A stretch of DNA of 64,000 nt, from NCBI RefSeq assembly GCF_031191545.1, contig NZ_CP133472.1, forward strand, positions 2,356,001-2,420,000, given 5' to 3'. Positions 1-8,683 of the stretch are shown piece by piece. Within the stretch, counting starts at the first letter, position 1. The number at the start of each line of letters is the position of its first letter. The notes under the pieces were generated by a model that did no database searches, was not told where the DNA came from, and saw nothing but the letters and a program-made list of their open reading frames with translations. Source of the stretch: Schaalia odontolytica. Lineage in GTDB: Bacteria; Actinomycetota; Actinomycetes; Actinomycetales; Actinomycetaceae. Both the position numbers and the translations under genes were made by a program.

Positions 1-1238
1 GCGGCGCGGTAGCGGCGCTTGATGGTGAGAGTTTCGCCGGGAGCGAGCTCGGTGTTGGGCTCAAGAAGCGTATCGAAGGAAATCAAGGAACCAGCTTCAC
101 GCTCGCGGAAAACACCGACACCGCGGGAAAGCTGTTCGCGTACCGTGTATGCGGCCTCAGGATCGGCACCGATCGCCAGGCCAATCGCGGTAGAGGCAGC
201 GGTGTGGGGAGAACGATGAACGCGGCGGCCAAAGCGCGAACGCAGCATGCGAGCAACGAGAGGCAGCTGTGAGCCGCCACCGACGACGTACAGACCGGCG
301 ATGTCGCCGCCGAGCTGGCCGACTCCGGACGCGTCGTGAACAAGGAGTGGTTCCATCGCGGCGATCGTCGCTTCGACGAGGGCAGAAGCGGCTTCGTAGA
401 AATCCGCAACCGGGATCGTGACGGGCTCGCCGTCGACGGGCACGGTAATGAACTTCGTGGAGGGGGAGAGGGTCTCCTTAGCGTCTCGGGCATCCTCGAT
501 GAGGCGTTCCCAGGCTGCCTCGCCGAGCTTCCCGGAATCGGTTCCGGCGGCCGCTGCAAGGCGGGTGGCGAGCACCACGTCGAAGTCGTCTCCGCCGACC
601 ATGTTGAGGCCGCGTGAACCCATGACCTCGTGCAAGGTGCCGGTAGCCGAAACGATTGACGCGTCGAACGTGCCGCCACCGAGGTCGTACACAAGAATCG
701 CGGTGCGCTTGGAGTTGAGGGTTCCGGCGTGACGGTGGGTGTACTCGAAGCCGGCAGCGGAAGGCTCATTCACCATCGCGAGGACATGCCAGCCGGCGCG
801 CCGGAAGGCCTCGAGGGAAAGGAAACGCTGAGCCGACCATGCGTGAGCAGGCACGCCAACGAGCGCTTCGAGCGGCTCGGAATCGGGCAGCGATGCAATA
901 GAGGAGTTGGTACGCAGCTGGTGCGCAACGTAGGTCAGAAAACCGGTGAGCACCTCGAGGATCGAAATGCTGTGGTTGCCTAGGCGCAGCGTAGACGTGT
1001 CAGTTACCGATGGGTCGGACAGCAAACGCTTGAAAGAACGCAGGTGGGGAGCTCCATCGCGTGCGGCGTCCTCGGCGTCGAAGCCGTAGACGAGGCGGTC
1101 TCCGTCAAGAGCGATGATCGAGGGGACAAAATCGACCGTATCGTCGTTGTTGTCGACGAAAGAGACGATCGGATAGTTCCCCCGATCAACGATAGCGATT
1201 GCGGTTGTCGTGGTGCCAAAATCTACTCCGAGTCTCAT
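1..1238 (-). CDS. Hsp70/DnaK-family ATPase, C-terminal end outside window
   Basis: The first 412 codons of an Hsp70-like protein are visible, and the reading frame runs off the left edge without a stop. The ATP-binding signatures of the actin/Hsp70 fold are clear: DFGTTTTAIAIV at residues 6-17 (phosphate 1), VNEPSAA near 156-162, YDLGGGTFD at 184-192 (phosphate 2), and VVGGGSQLP further on (adenosine motif). This shows a nucleotide-binding domain; the missing part would hold any substrate-binding region. It lacks the linkage to grpE/dnaJ expected of the main dnaK, so it is more likely one of the stand-alone actinobacterial Hsp70-like proteins of unknown client range. The start is an ATG that opens directly onto the phosphate-1 strand. 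Family call is firm; the specific role is unknown. Confidence 0.88.
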   Translation of the reverse strand, partial: MRLGVDFGTTTTAIAIVDRGNYPIVSFVDNNDDTVDFVPSIIALDGDRLVYGFDAEDAARDGAPHLRSFKRLLSDPSVTDTSTLRLGNHSISILEVLTGFLTYVAHQLRTNSSIASLPDSEPLEALVGVPAHAWSAQRFLSLEAFRRAGWHVLAMVNEPSAAGFEYTHRHAGTLNSKRTAILVYDLGGGTFDASIVSATGTLHEVMGSRGLNMVGGDDFDVVLATRLAAAAGTDSGKLGEAAWERLIEDARDAKETLSPSTKFITVPVDGEPVTIPVADFYEAASALVEATIAAMEPLLVHDASGVGQLGGDIAGLYVVGGGSQLPLVARMLRSRFGRRVHRSPHTAASTAIGLAIGADPEAAYTVREQLSRGVGVFREREAGSLISFDTLLEPNTELAPGETLTIKRRYRA

Positions 1239-1271
1239 GACAACCACCCTAGCGTCTAAAGTAGGCCGGTC

Positions 1272-2015
1272 CTAGGACGTCTCGCCGAGCGTACGCACGT
1301 TCCCCGGTAAGGCACGTTGCCCAATGATGACAAAGAGCCACGCAAGTAGGAAGTATGTGCATCCGGCAATGGCGTCAACCACGTAATGATTGGCGGTTGC
1401 GACGATTGTCACGATAGTTAAGGCGGGGTGAATGGCAAGAATGAGTCGTGCCCACCATGAGCGCCACACGTAGGCGCCGAGCGTGCAGGCGACCCATACG
1501 GACCAGCCAGTATGCATTGAAGGCATGGCCCCGTAGGGGTTCGCGAGTGTGCCAAACAGCTGCGAATAGGCAGACGTATGCTGGGCAACAGCGTCAACAA
1601 AGCCGAGGCCGGGCACGAGGCGCGGGGGTGCCAGGGGATAGGACCAGTAGGTGATGAGCGCGCCGATCGTCATGATGACAAGAGTCCATCGAGCGCGGCG
1701 GTAATGGGCGGGGGCCTTCAGCCACAGGATGATCATGGCAAAACCGGTCATCGCAAAGAAGGAAACGGCGTATTGAACTGACGCGAGCGATGCGAGGAGT
1801 GGATGAGCCGTTAGCCATGCGTTCGCGGGTTTCTCGATGAAGAAGCCGAAGCGCGTCTCAAAGGCAGCAACGTCGTGCGCGTGTGCGATGGCAATGGATT
1901 CCGGGGCCTTCGCGAGGAATGACAGGAGTGAATACGATAGGCAGGCCGCCGTGAGCACGATGGTCTCTCGAAGAGCAGGGGGGCGTTGTGAGCGCGCGTC
2001 GTGTTCTGTCGTCAT
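1272..2015 (-). CDS. PAP2-superfamily membrane phosphatase / phosphotransferase
   Basis: This is a 247-residue polytopic membrane protein with about six hydrophobic segments. The three PAP2 signature blocks are recognisable: APPRLVPG at 129-136, PSMHTGW at 165-171, and H210 followed by YVVD. The His in PSMH and the later His are the expected nucleophile and charge-relay residues, and the active site would face the outside of the membrane. The spacing resembles the PAP2_3 group related to inositol-phosphoceramide synthases, so the substrate may be an isoprenoid or glycerolipid phosphate; the sequence does not settle which. It stands alone between an Hsp70-like gene and rbpA. A TACAGT hexamer ends 7 nt before the ATG, which would suit a leaderless transcript. 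Confidence 0.82.
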   Translation of the reverse strand: MTTEHDARSQRPPALRETIVLTAACLSYSLLSFLAKAPESIAIAHAHDVAAFETRFGFFIEKPANAWLTAHPLLASLASVQYAVSFFAMTGFAMIILWLKAPAHYRRARWTLVIMTIGALITYWSYPLAPPRLVPGLGFVDAVAQHTSAYSQLFGTLANPYGAMPSMHTGWSVWVACTLGAYVWRSWWARLILAIHPALTIVTIVATANHYVVDAIAGCTYFLLAWLFVIIGQRALPGNVRTLGETS

Positions 2016-2066
2016 GGGTGCAACTGTAGCGTGTGGGCGGAGAGGGTCAGGAAAAGAAAAACGGAC

Positions 2067-2080
2067 ATAATGTACATTAT
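2067..2080. promoter_or_regulatory. 14-bp perfect palindrome in the PAP2/rbpA divergent spacer
   Basis: ATAATGTACATTAT is a perfect two-fold symmetric sequence between the divergent PAP2 and rbpA genes, in a locally AT-rich stretch. A protein-binding site for a dimeric regulator is the obvious reading. I do not recognise the regulator. Confidence 0.35.
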
Positions 2081-2178
2081 CGGATCGTAGGGGTCTGTTA
2101 CTGCCCGGAGCCAGTACCGTTCCGCTTGACGCGTCAGATAGAATGGTTCCGTTTCTTATCTACGTCCAGGAGGCTGTT

Positions 2179-2544
2179 ATGGCTGACCGCGCGCTGCGTG
2201 GCATGCAGATCGGTGCGAAGTCCCTCGAGTCCGAGGACGGCGTCGTTTTCGCCGATCGTTTCATCGTTCGTTACGCCTGCCCGAACGGACATGAGTTCGA
2301 GGTGACGCTGTCCAGTGAGGCGACGGCTCCGGCGACCTGGGAATGCAAGTGCGGCCAGTCGGCGGATCTGATCGGCGAGACCGTCGAGGACGAGGAAGAC
2401 AAGCCCGTTAAGCCTCAGCGCACCCACTGGGACATGCTTCTCGAGCGTCGTTCTATCGAAGAACTCGAGGTCGTTCTCACCGAGCAGCTCAGTGCCTACC
2501 GAGAGGGACGCCTGCGCCCAGAGGGCTCATACCGCAAGGGCTGA
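2179..2544 (+). CDS. rbpA: RNA polymerase-binding protein RbpA
   Basis: RbpA is the actinobacterial transcription factor that binds the principal sigma factor and RNA polymerase and stabilises open complexes. The 121-residue product begins MADRALRG as in mycobacterial RbpA. It has a central beta domain with cysteine pairs (YACPNGH and WECKCGQ), then the basic linker, and the sigma-interaction helix block THWDMLLERRSIEELE. The start was placed at the ATG preceded by an AGGAGG ribosome-binding site at 2168-2173; an in-frame ATG 36 nt upstream would add residues not typical of the family. A TAGAAT hexamer at 2139-2144 is a plausible -10 element. It converges on ppm with zero spacing, the same rbpA/ppm1 neighbourhood as in M. 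tuberculosis. Confidence 0.96.
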   Translation: MADRALRGMQIGAKSLESEDGVVFADRFIVRYACPNGHEFEVTLSSEATAPATWECKCGQSADLIGETVEDEEDKPVKPQRTHWDMLLERRSIEELEVVLTEQLSAYREGRLRPEGSYRKG

Positions 2545-3327
2545 TCATTTCGACAGCACTCGACGGGCGGCTTGGGTCAGACGACCCAAGCCGCCTTTCG
2601 TGACCATGATGAGTTCCTCGACGAAGATCGACGAGTCGAGTTTGGATTCTCCGGCGATACGCTCATCGAAGGTGATAGGCACCTCGGCAATCGTGGCACC
2701 CAGGGATCGTTCCAGCTCCGTCATCTCGACTTGGAATCCGAATCCGGTGGTCGCTACCCGGTCGAGAACCTCATTGTTAGCCAGGAAGGCGGCGCGGTGT
2801 AGGCGCAGGCCCGCTGTTGCATCCTTGACCGGGGTCCCCAAGCAGAATCGGACATAATAATTGCCCGCCTTCGACAGGGCGACGCGCTTGTGAGACCACC
2901 CGTTGATGCGCCCTCCGGGTACCCAGCGTGAGCCGATGACGAGGTCGGGCCGATCGGGTCCGGCGATGCGGCTCAGTAGCTTCGGGAGGTCCGCTGGGCG
3001 GTGAGATCCGTCGGCGTCCATCTGGAGGATGAACGGATACCCGCGGTCGATACCCCAGCCCATGCCGTCGACGTAGGCGGTCGCCAGGCCGGACTTCGCC
3101 GGGCGATGCAGGATGTGCAGTCGTTCCTCGCAGGCGCGGCGAGAATCGACCCATTCCCCCGTCCCATCTGGCGAGGAGTCATCAACAATGAGGATATGAG
3201 CGCGTGGCACGTGCGCCCAGACCTGCGTGAGGATCTCTGGAAGCGTCTCCATCTCGTTGTATGTCGGGATAACGATCAGGGTGTGGTCTCCCTCGGGAGA
3301 CGGCACGAGGCGCTCAGAAACGGTCAT
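2545..3327 (-). CDS. ppm1: Polyprenol monophosphomannose synthase (GT2 family)
   Basis: This 260-residue glycosyltransferase family 2 enzyme would transfer mannose from GDP-mannose to polyprenyl phosphate, giving the membrane donor used for lipoglycans and protein O-mannosylation. Diagnostic motifs are IPTYNE (20-25), DDSSPDGTG (49-57) and the metal-binding DADGSH (104-109), followed by the RWVPGG segment of the DPM1 branch. No transmembrane domain is present, as in the soluble DPM1/Ppm catalytic form. It lies 19 bp downstream of lnt. In M. tuberculosis the two activities form one protein; here they are separate genes in the same order. Its stop codon abuts that of rbpA. Confidence 0.93.
   Translation of the reverse strand: MTVSERLVPSPEGDHTLIVIPTYNEMETLPEILTQVWAHVPRAHILIVDDSSPDGTGEWVDSRRACEERLHILHRPAKSGLATAYVDGMGWGIDRGYPFILQMDADGSHRPADLPKLLSRIAGPDRPDLVIGSRWVPGGRINGWSHKRVALSKAGNYYVRFCLGTPVKDATAGLRLHRAAFLANNEVLDRVATTGFGFQVEMTELERSLGATIAEVPITFDERIAGESKLDSSIFVEELIMVTKGGLGRLTQAARRVLSK
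2566..2598 (+). terminator. Rho-independent terminator of rbpA, inside the ppm coding end
   Basis: A 13-bp perfect stem (GGCGGCTTGGGTC paired with GACCCAAGCCGCC, 4-nt loop AGAC) is followed by TTT 22 bases after the rbpA stop codon. The same bases encode residues near the C-terminus of ppm on the other strand. Confidence 0.75.
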
Positions 3328-3346
3328 GAGTCACATTTTGCCGAAC

Positions 3347-4966
3347 TTAGCGGCGTGACGCACGCCTGGCGCGCCAGGAGGCACGCACTCCCCGACCGAT
3401 AACCGTCAGGAAGGCGAGGAAGCCGACGATAAGCGTCGCGCCCATGACACCATTGGGAATTCTCTCCCCCGCTTGGGCCGTGAACGTCAGGGACGAACGA
3501 AGCGGAACGTCTGCGGCGAGTGTGGCCGACTGCTGCGTGCCGCTGCTCTTTAAGATCGAGCCGTCGGGACGAATGACGTAGGAATGCCCAGTCGTCGAGG
3601 CCTGAACCGCACTACGCGAATACTCCATCGCCCGCATGCGCAACAGCTGACCCTGCTGAGCGGACTCTCCCGAGGACTGGAAGTGATAGTTGTTCGATGG
3701 AACGATGATCGCCTGTCCGCCACGGGCAACGCCCTCGCCGATCACCAGCGGGTAGCCGGCCTCAAAACAGATGCCGACCGCGAGGGGTACGCTGCGACCG
3801 TCTCGTGCACGAATCGTCATGAGGGGAGGCTCCTCCCCCGCTTCCATGTCGCGGCTCGACTGTGCGACCTCCGTGGCGAAGGAGGCGATGAACTCGCGGA
3901 ATGGAATAAATTCGCCGAAAGGTACGGGAATGTGCTTGGAGTAGCGCGCCGACTCGTCCACCCCCTGCCCCGGTACCCAGACCGCCAGCCAATTCTTGAC
4001 GCGATCGCGCTCGTTTACGTTCGTATACCCGATAAGAATCGGAGCATCCAGGGCCGTGGCGGCCTGATCAACCGCTTGCCCAATCGCTGGGAAATCCTTC
4101 GGATCGCGATCGACGGACCCCTCACCCCAGATCGCTACGTCGATCGGGTCATCGGCGACCTCTGGCGAACTCGCAAGATCGAGGGATGCCCGCACGTTGT
4201 TGTCCGTCACCTCTCCCTCGCGGCTGTAGGCCTGTGCGCCAGGCAAAGCGATATCACCTTGAACGACGCCAATGCGCAGCATCCCGTTCTCAGCCTGCTT
4301 GGGCAGCGGCAGCGCGAGTGGAGCAATGAACGCGGCGACGATGATAAGGGCGAGAACAGGCCGCGAAAACCAATGCTCCCGCACGATGCTCGCGTCGCGA
4401 GCCGCGAAAGCACGGCGCAGGAGGACGGCCAGAAACACGACGACGGCGGTGATAAGCGTGGTCCCGCCGTAGGGCGCGAGATGCCCCAAAGACGAATCCA
4501 CCTGTGGCAAAGCCACAGAGCCCCAAGGAAAACCCGACCACGGCCACCGCGATCGTGCGGCGTCGACGCCTGCCCACGTGAGAGCAAAGAACGTCGCTTG
4601 AAGAAGCGGACCCCGCGCCCACGACCACAGCTGCGTCCAACGCGCGAATAACACCCATCCCATGAGGAATAAGGTCTGCACGAACGCAAGGACAAACCAC
4701 GGAGGCGTCGTCCCCACCGCCAGCGGAATCCAGTCAATGAGCGGAATCCACAAGCTCATGCCGAACACAAAGGTCACTGTCAGCGCGCGTGGCGCCCGGG
4801 CCTCGTCAATGCGCGACAGGTACAGCGCGAGCGCGGGGATCGACAGCCACCACCAGCCCACCGGGGGAAACGACGCGTATGACGTGAGTCCGGCGATGGC
4901 GGCGATGAGCGAATCACCGCACAGGTGGCCCAGCGATACGCGTCGAAACAAGTCCTGCTGCCCCAC
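3347..4966 (-). CDS. lnt: Apolipoprotein N-acyltransferase
   Basis: Lnt adds the third acyl chain to the N-terminal cysteine of lipoproteins at the outer face of the membrane. An N-terminal half with several membrane helices is followed by a nitrilase-fold domain. The catalytic triad is visible as Glu in AIWGEGSV (E282), Lys in YSKHIPVPFGEF (K344) and Cys in VGICFEAGY (C400), numbered from the start given here. I chose the GTG at 4966 because GGAGGG lies just upstream; a TTG at 5005 in the same frame has no ribosome-binding site and would overlap helY by 23 nt. It is the fourth gene of the pafB-pafC-helY-lnt-ppm run and pairs functionally with ppm in lipoprotein and lipoglycan maturation. Confidence 0.92.
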   Translation of the reverse strand: MGQQDLFRRVSLGHLCGDSLIAAIAGLTSYASFPPVGWWWLSIPALALYLSRIDEARAPRALTVTFVFGMSLWIPLIDWIPLAVGTTPPWFVLAFVQTLFLMGWVLFARWTQLWSWARGPLLQATFFALTWAGVDAARSRWPWSGFPWGSVALPQVDSSLGHLAPYGGTTLITAVVVFLAVLLRRAFAARDASIVREHWFSRPVLALIIVAAFIAPLALPLPKQAENGMLRIGVVQGDIALPGAQAYSREGEVTDNNVRASLDLASSPEVADDPIDVAIWGEGSVDRDPKDFPAIGQAVDQAATALDAPILIGYTNVNERDRVKNWLAVWVPGQGVDESARYSKHIPVPFGEFIPFREFIASFATEVAQSSRDMEAGEEPPLMTIRARDGRSVPLAVGICFEAGYPLVIGEGVARGGQAIIVPSNNYHFQSSGESAQQGQLLRMRAMEYSRSAVQASTTGHSYVIRPDGSILKSSGTQQSATLAADVPLRSSLTFTAQAGERIPNGVMGATLIVGFLAFLTVIGRGVRASWRARRASRR

Positions 4967-4982
4967 TATCCCTCCAGGTCGT

Positions 4983-7748
4983 TTAGATAGTCGACCACGC
5001 CACAATACCGCGGCCGATTCGATCCTTCGCGGTCTCTGCCTTGCGCTTGAGCTCGCTGCTCGTTGCGGCCGACGCGATCTGGCCTAGGCAATCCATCACC
5101 TGGCGCATCCAGCGGACGAAGTCTCCCGCCTGGATAGGCGTCGTATCGATCGCGGTTGCCAAGGTCGCTCCGTGCGCCCACGCAAGCGTCGGTGCCATCA
5201 GGCCCGCGTCGAGGCTCGGGGTAAGGTCGCACCCACACGCTTTCTCCACGCGGTGAACACGCTTCAGAGTCGCGAGGCTCTCGTGCCAGGCTTCCTGCAA
5301 GCGAATGCCAACCCCTGCGGGAGCGAGCTGCTGGGCATCGTCGTCGGACCGTGAATCGTACACGAGGGCGGAGACCATCGAGGCAAGTTCCACCTCGTTG
5401 AGCTCGTTCCACGTGCCTTCGTTCATCGACATCGCGACAACCAGGTCGCGTTCGCCAAAGATCCGACGCAAACGCTGACCGGCATCGGTGACCTCATCGC
5501 CCGCCAAAAAACCGAGGCGTTCGAGCACCGAACAGACGCGGTCAAACTGGGCCGCGACGGATCCCGTCTGAGAATCGATAGATGAGCGCAGGCGGTCAAC
5601 CTCCCGTGCCAAGCGTGCCCATTGGGCACCCGCACGCGCATGTTCCTCCCGATGCGGGCATCGGTGAACTGGGTGCTGGCGCATCGCGACACGCAGGGCT
5701 GAGACGGGGTCGCAGTCCTGCGCGACATCTGAGGGGAGCTCATAGATGCCCTTGGCAGTGCCGGACCGCAGTTCTCCGGCGATTCTTGTGCGCTCCTTTG
5801 TGCGCCGAAGCGCGGAGCCTCCCGGAATAGACATATGGCCGACGACTGCAATCGCGCCGCGAACGTCCTCGAAAGCCAGAGCGCGCCACGTGGCGTCCTG
5901 CCCGATCACTGACACCTCGACGCGGCCTGAGGCGCTGGTGGCTTTTGCGCCGACGACGCACAGTCGAGTCTTGCGCCCGCGTGTGAGCGCAAGGACATCA
6001 CCGGGGCGCACGCTGGAGAGCACGCGCCGGGACTCCTCTCGGGCCACACGTTTGCGCGCCCGGGCGCCGGATTTCTCCGCCTGTCCCAGTTGATCGCGCA
6101 ACGAAAGATATTCGCGCACGTCGCCGCGCGAGCATGACAGCTCAGCGATCGTCGAGTCGCACTGCGCCTGCACATCCGTCAGGCGCGACGCGAGCTCGAC
6201 GACGGCTGAGTCGGCCTGGTACTGCGCGAAAGACGACTCCAACACCTTGCGGGTCTGGGCGCGCGTGGAGCGTGCGAGCAGATTGACGACCATGTTGTAC
6301 GTCGGAGTGAATGCGGAAATCAGCGGATAGGTGCGCTTTGATGCCAGGGCTGCGACTTCCTCGGGGGCCACTCCCCCGCGATGCGACACGACCGCGTGCC
6401 CCTCGGTGTCGATGCCACGACGCCCTGCGCGTCCGGAAAGCTGTGTGTACTCCCCCGCCGACAGCGCCACGTGCGCAGAGCCATTCCACTTGGTGAGCGA
6501 CTCGATGACGACCGTGCGTGCGGGCATATTGATACCGAGCGCCAGCGTCTCGGTCGCGTACACCATCTTGACGAGGCCACGCGAAAACAGGTGTTCGACG
6601 CTCTCCTTCATGAGGGGGAGCATGCCTGCGTGGTGGGCCGCGATGCCGCGCATCAGACCGCGCTTCCAGGCCTGGGCACCCAGAACGATGGCGTCCTCGG
6701 GCGCCAGTAGGGAGATGACCTCGTCGACGTAGCTCTCAATCTCGGCTGCCTCCGAGCGCGTCGTCAGCGTGATGCGCGTGGACAGAATCTGACGGACGGC
6801 GTCCTCGCACCCCGCGCGCGAAAAAATGAAGGTGATCGCGGGCAACAGACCGGCCCGATCGAGCGAAATGAGCGTCGAAGGGCGCGATTCGCGACGCACC
6901 CGCACCTCGCGGTTCCACGAGCGTGACCCGCGTCCCCCGCGCATTCCGGAGTCGCGCGTCGCAGCCACGAGTTCGGGGTTGAGCTTTGCCTTGCCGGTCG
7001 GTGCATACAGGTCAAAAATGTCTTCGCCGACGATCATGTGCTGGTAGAGCGGCACGGGACGCTTCTCCGAGACGATGATCTCGCAGCTGGAGCGCACCTC
7101 CCGGATCCAGGCACCGAACTCTTCGGCGTTGGACACGGTGGCCGACAGGGCGATGATCGCGACGTGCGCGGGCAGATGGATGATGACTTCCTCCCACACC
7201 GGCCCCCGCATCTTATCGGCCAGGTAGTGGACCTCGTCGAGGATAACGACGCCTAGGTCATCAAGGGATACGCCCGCGTAGATCATGTTGCGCAACACTT
7301 CGGTTGTCATGACGACGATAGGCGCGCTCGAGTTGACGGAGGTATCTCCGGTCGCCAGTCCGACGTTGTCCGCACCGTACAGGTCGCACAGCTCCAGGTA
7401 CTTCTGGTTCGACAGTGCCTTGATTGGCGTCGTGTAAAAAGCTCGCATCGCCTGGTTGAGGGCAACGTAGGCACCGAAGTGCCCGACGATGGTCTTACCG
7501 GCTCCGGTGGGCGCTGCGACCAGAACCGAGTTGCCGGCCTCGACGGCATCGAGGGCCTGGATCTGGAATGGGTCCGGGGTGAAGCTCAGCGTGGAAACCC
7601 ATCGGGCGCGCAGCGAAGCAGCTGCCTGAGCCTCGGCCTTGTACGCGGCGTAGCGCTGCGCGGCGCTCCCGACCCCCAGGCCGACTTCCTCCTGGCGTTC
7701 CTCATGCTGACTCCCGCGGGTGCGGTGTCGGCGTCGCTTGGGGCTCAC
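4983..7748 (-). CDS. helY: Ski2/Mtr4-like DEVH-box RNA helicase HelY
   Basis: This 921-residue superfamily 2 helicase has a Walker A APTGAGKT (79-86), the DEVH box in VVILDEVHYLADKMRG, motif III LSATVSNAEEFG and motif VI QLSGRAGRRGID. The C-terminal third matches the DSHCT region that ends in helical segments. The family remodels RNA, in other organisms feeding exosome-type degradation; its actinobacterial substrate is not settled. The gene starts 4 nt inside the end of pafC (ATGA overlap), so translational coupling is likely. In mycobacteria tatA and tatC sit between pafC and helY; here they are missing. The N-terminal 20 residues are very basic and may bind nucleic acid. Confidence 0.92.
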   Translation of the reverse strand: MSPKRRRHRTRGSQHEERQEEVGLGVGSAAQRYAAYKAEAQAAASLRARWVSTLSFTPDPFQIQALDAVEAGNSVLVAAPTGAGKTIVGHFGAYVALNQAMRAFYTTPIKALSNQKYLELCDLYGADNVGLATGDTSVNSSAPIVVMTTEVLRNMIYAGVSLDDLGVVILDEVHYLADKMRGPVWEEVIIHLPAHVAIIALSATVSNAEEFGAWIREVRSSCEIIVSEKRPVPLYQHMIVGEDIFDLYAPTGKAKLNPELVAATRDSGMRGGRGSRSWNREVRVRRESRPSTLISLDRAGLLPAITFIFSRAGCEDAVRQILSTRITLTTRSEAAEIESYVDEVISLLAPEDAIVLGAQAWKRGLMRGIAAHHAGMLPLMKESVEHLFSRGLVKMVYATETLALGINMPARTVVIESLTKWNGSAHVALSAGEYTQLSGRAGRRGIDTEGHAVVSHRGGVAPEEVAALASKRTYPLISAFTPTYNMVVNLLARSTRAQTRKVLESSFAQYQADSAVVELASRLTDVQAQCDSTIAELSCSRGDVREYLSLRDQLGQAEKSGARARKRVAREESRRVLSSVRPGDVLALTRGRKTRLCVVGAKATSASGRVEVSVIGQDATWRALAFEDVRGAIAVVGHMSIPGGSALRRTKERTRIAGELRSGTAKGIYELPSDVAQDCDPVSALRVAMRQHPVHRCPHREEHARAGAQWARLAREVDRLRSSIDSQTGSVAAQFDRVCSVLERLGFLAGDEVTDAGQRLRRIFGERDLVVAMSMNEGTWNELNEVELASMVSALVYDSRSDDDAQQLAPAGVGIRLQEAWHESLATLKRVHRVEKACGCDLTPSLDAGLMAPTLAWAHGATLATAIDTTPIQAGDFVRWMRQVMDCLGQIASAATSSELKRKAETAKDRIGRGIVAWSTI

Positions 7749-8683
7749 GATTCGTCCTCTTGGGTCCAGTTTGACAAGATAGTTCGTGCTCGCCTCGCAG
7801 CAGCCTCCCGCATGTCTGGGACCACCGCGCGAAGGTGCGGAGCGATGTCGATAAGAAGACTAAGACCCCACTGCTCATTCCACACGGGCAGCGTGATGCG
7901 CGCTCCCCCGCTGTGGAGTTCATGGGTGACGCGGCCGTCGTATTCGTCCGCGATCCACCGAGCGTCACGATCGACATCAAGTACCCACGTCGGCGCATCG
8001 TGACGGACGCGGCGCGGCTCCTCGATGCGCGGACCCTCCCAGCGGACATCGCGGATCGAAGCGACAGCGAAGCTGCGCGCCTCGCCAGCGCGCGTACACC
8101 AGCCGCGCAGGAGCCATCCGCCGGCACTCGCTTCAAGCGACCACGGGTCGACGAGGCGCCGCGTCTGAACACCGGTGGCGGACACGTACGTAAACGACAC
8201 GCGTTCTTCGCGCACGAGTGCATCGCGCAAAGCTTCGAGGCTTGCGCCGGACGAGGCCGGGGATGGCAGCGCCTCCACGTGCTGATCGGCGTCGGTGGCT
8301 TTCAGGCCGCCCAGAGCGCACACGACGAGGGCTGCGTGCGGGACGTGTGCGGCGAGGTCTGCGCCGAGCAGAGGGGTGATCGCGGACAGGCCGATGAGAA
8401 GGGCCTGAGCCTCGAGCGTGGACAGGCGCAGCGGTGCCGAAGCACCCAGCGTCGAGCGAAGTGACACGCGCTGCTCTTGCTCGTAGAGCTCCCAATCGAC
8501 CTCGAAGGAGGCACCGGGGAGCGAATCTCCAACGGATGCAAGGTACTCGACATCGCGGCGCACCTGTCGCCTGGTGCGGTGGAAGTGGGTGGCAATCTCG
8601 TCGACGGTCGAACCCGGGTGCTCACTCATCCAGGCAACCATCGATGCGAGACGAACAACTGCCAGCTGGACGTTCTCAGGCAT
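7745..8683 (-). CDS. pafC: WYL-domain transcriptional regulator, PafC-like
   Basis: The 312-residue protein opens with a winged helix-turn-helix (TVDEIATHFHRTRRQVRRD) and carries a WYL domain seen as RRLVDPWSLEASAGGWLL, followed by the C-terminal WCX extension. PafB and PafC form a heterodimer that activates the LexA-independent DNA-damage response of mycobacteria; single-stranded DNA sensing through the WYL domains is the current view for that family. The start is the ATG at 8683, which overlaps the end of pafB by 8 nt; longer in-frame versions only read antisense to pafB. It is followed with a 4-nt overlap by helY. pafA itself lies 35 kb away in this window, so the Paf names are historical. 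Confidence 0.9.
   Translation of the reverse strand: MPENVQLAVVRLASMVAWMSEHPGSTVDEIATHFHRTRRQVRRDVEYLASVGDSLPGASFEVDWELYEQEQRVSLRSTLGASAPLRLSTLEAQALLIGLSAITPLLGADLAAHVPHAALVVCALGGLKATDADQHVEALPSPASSGASLEALRDALVREERVSFTYVSATGVQTRRLVDPWSLEASAGGWLLRGWCTRAGEARSFAVASIRDVRWEGPRIEEPRRVRHDAPTWVLDVDRDARWIADEYDGRVTHELHSGGARITLPVWNEQWGLSLLIDIAPHLRAVVPDMREAAARRARTILSNWTQEDES

Noticed and set aside
3584-4651. A 355-codon plus-strand frame
   Set aside because: Antisense to lnt; composition is that of a mirrored high-GC gene, with no recognisable motif.
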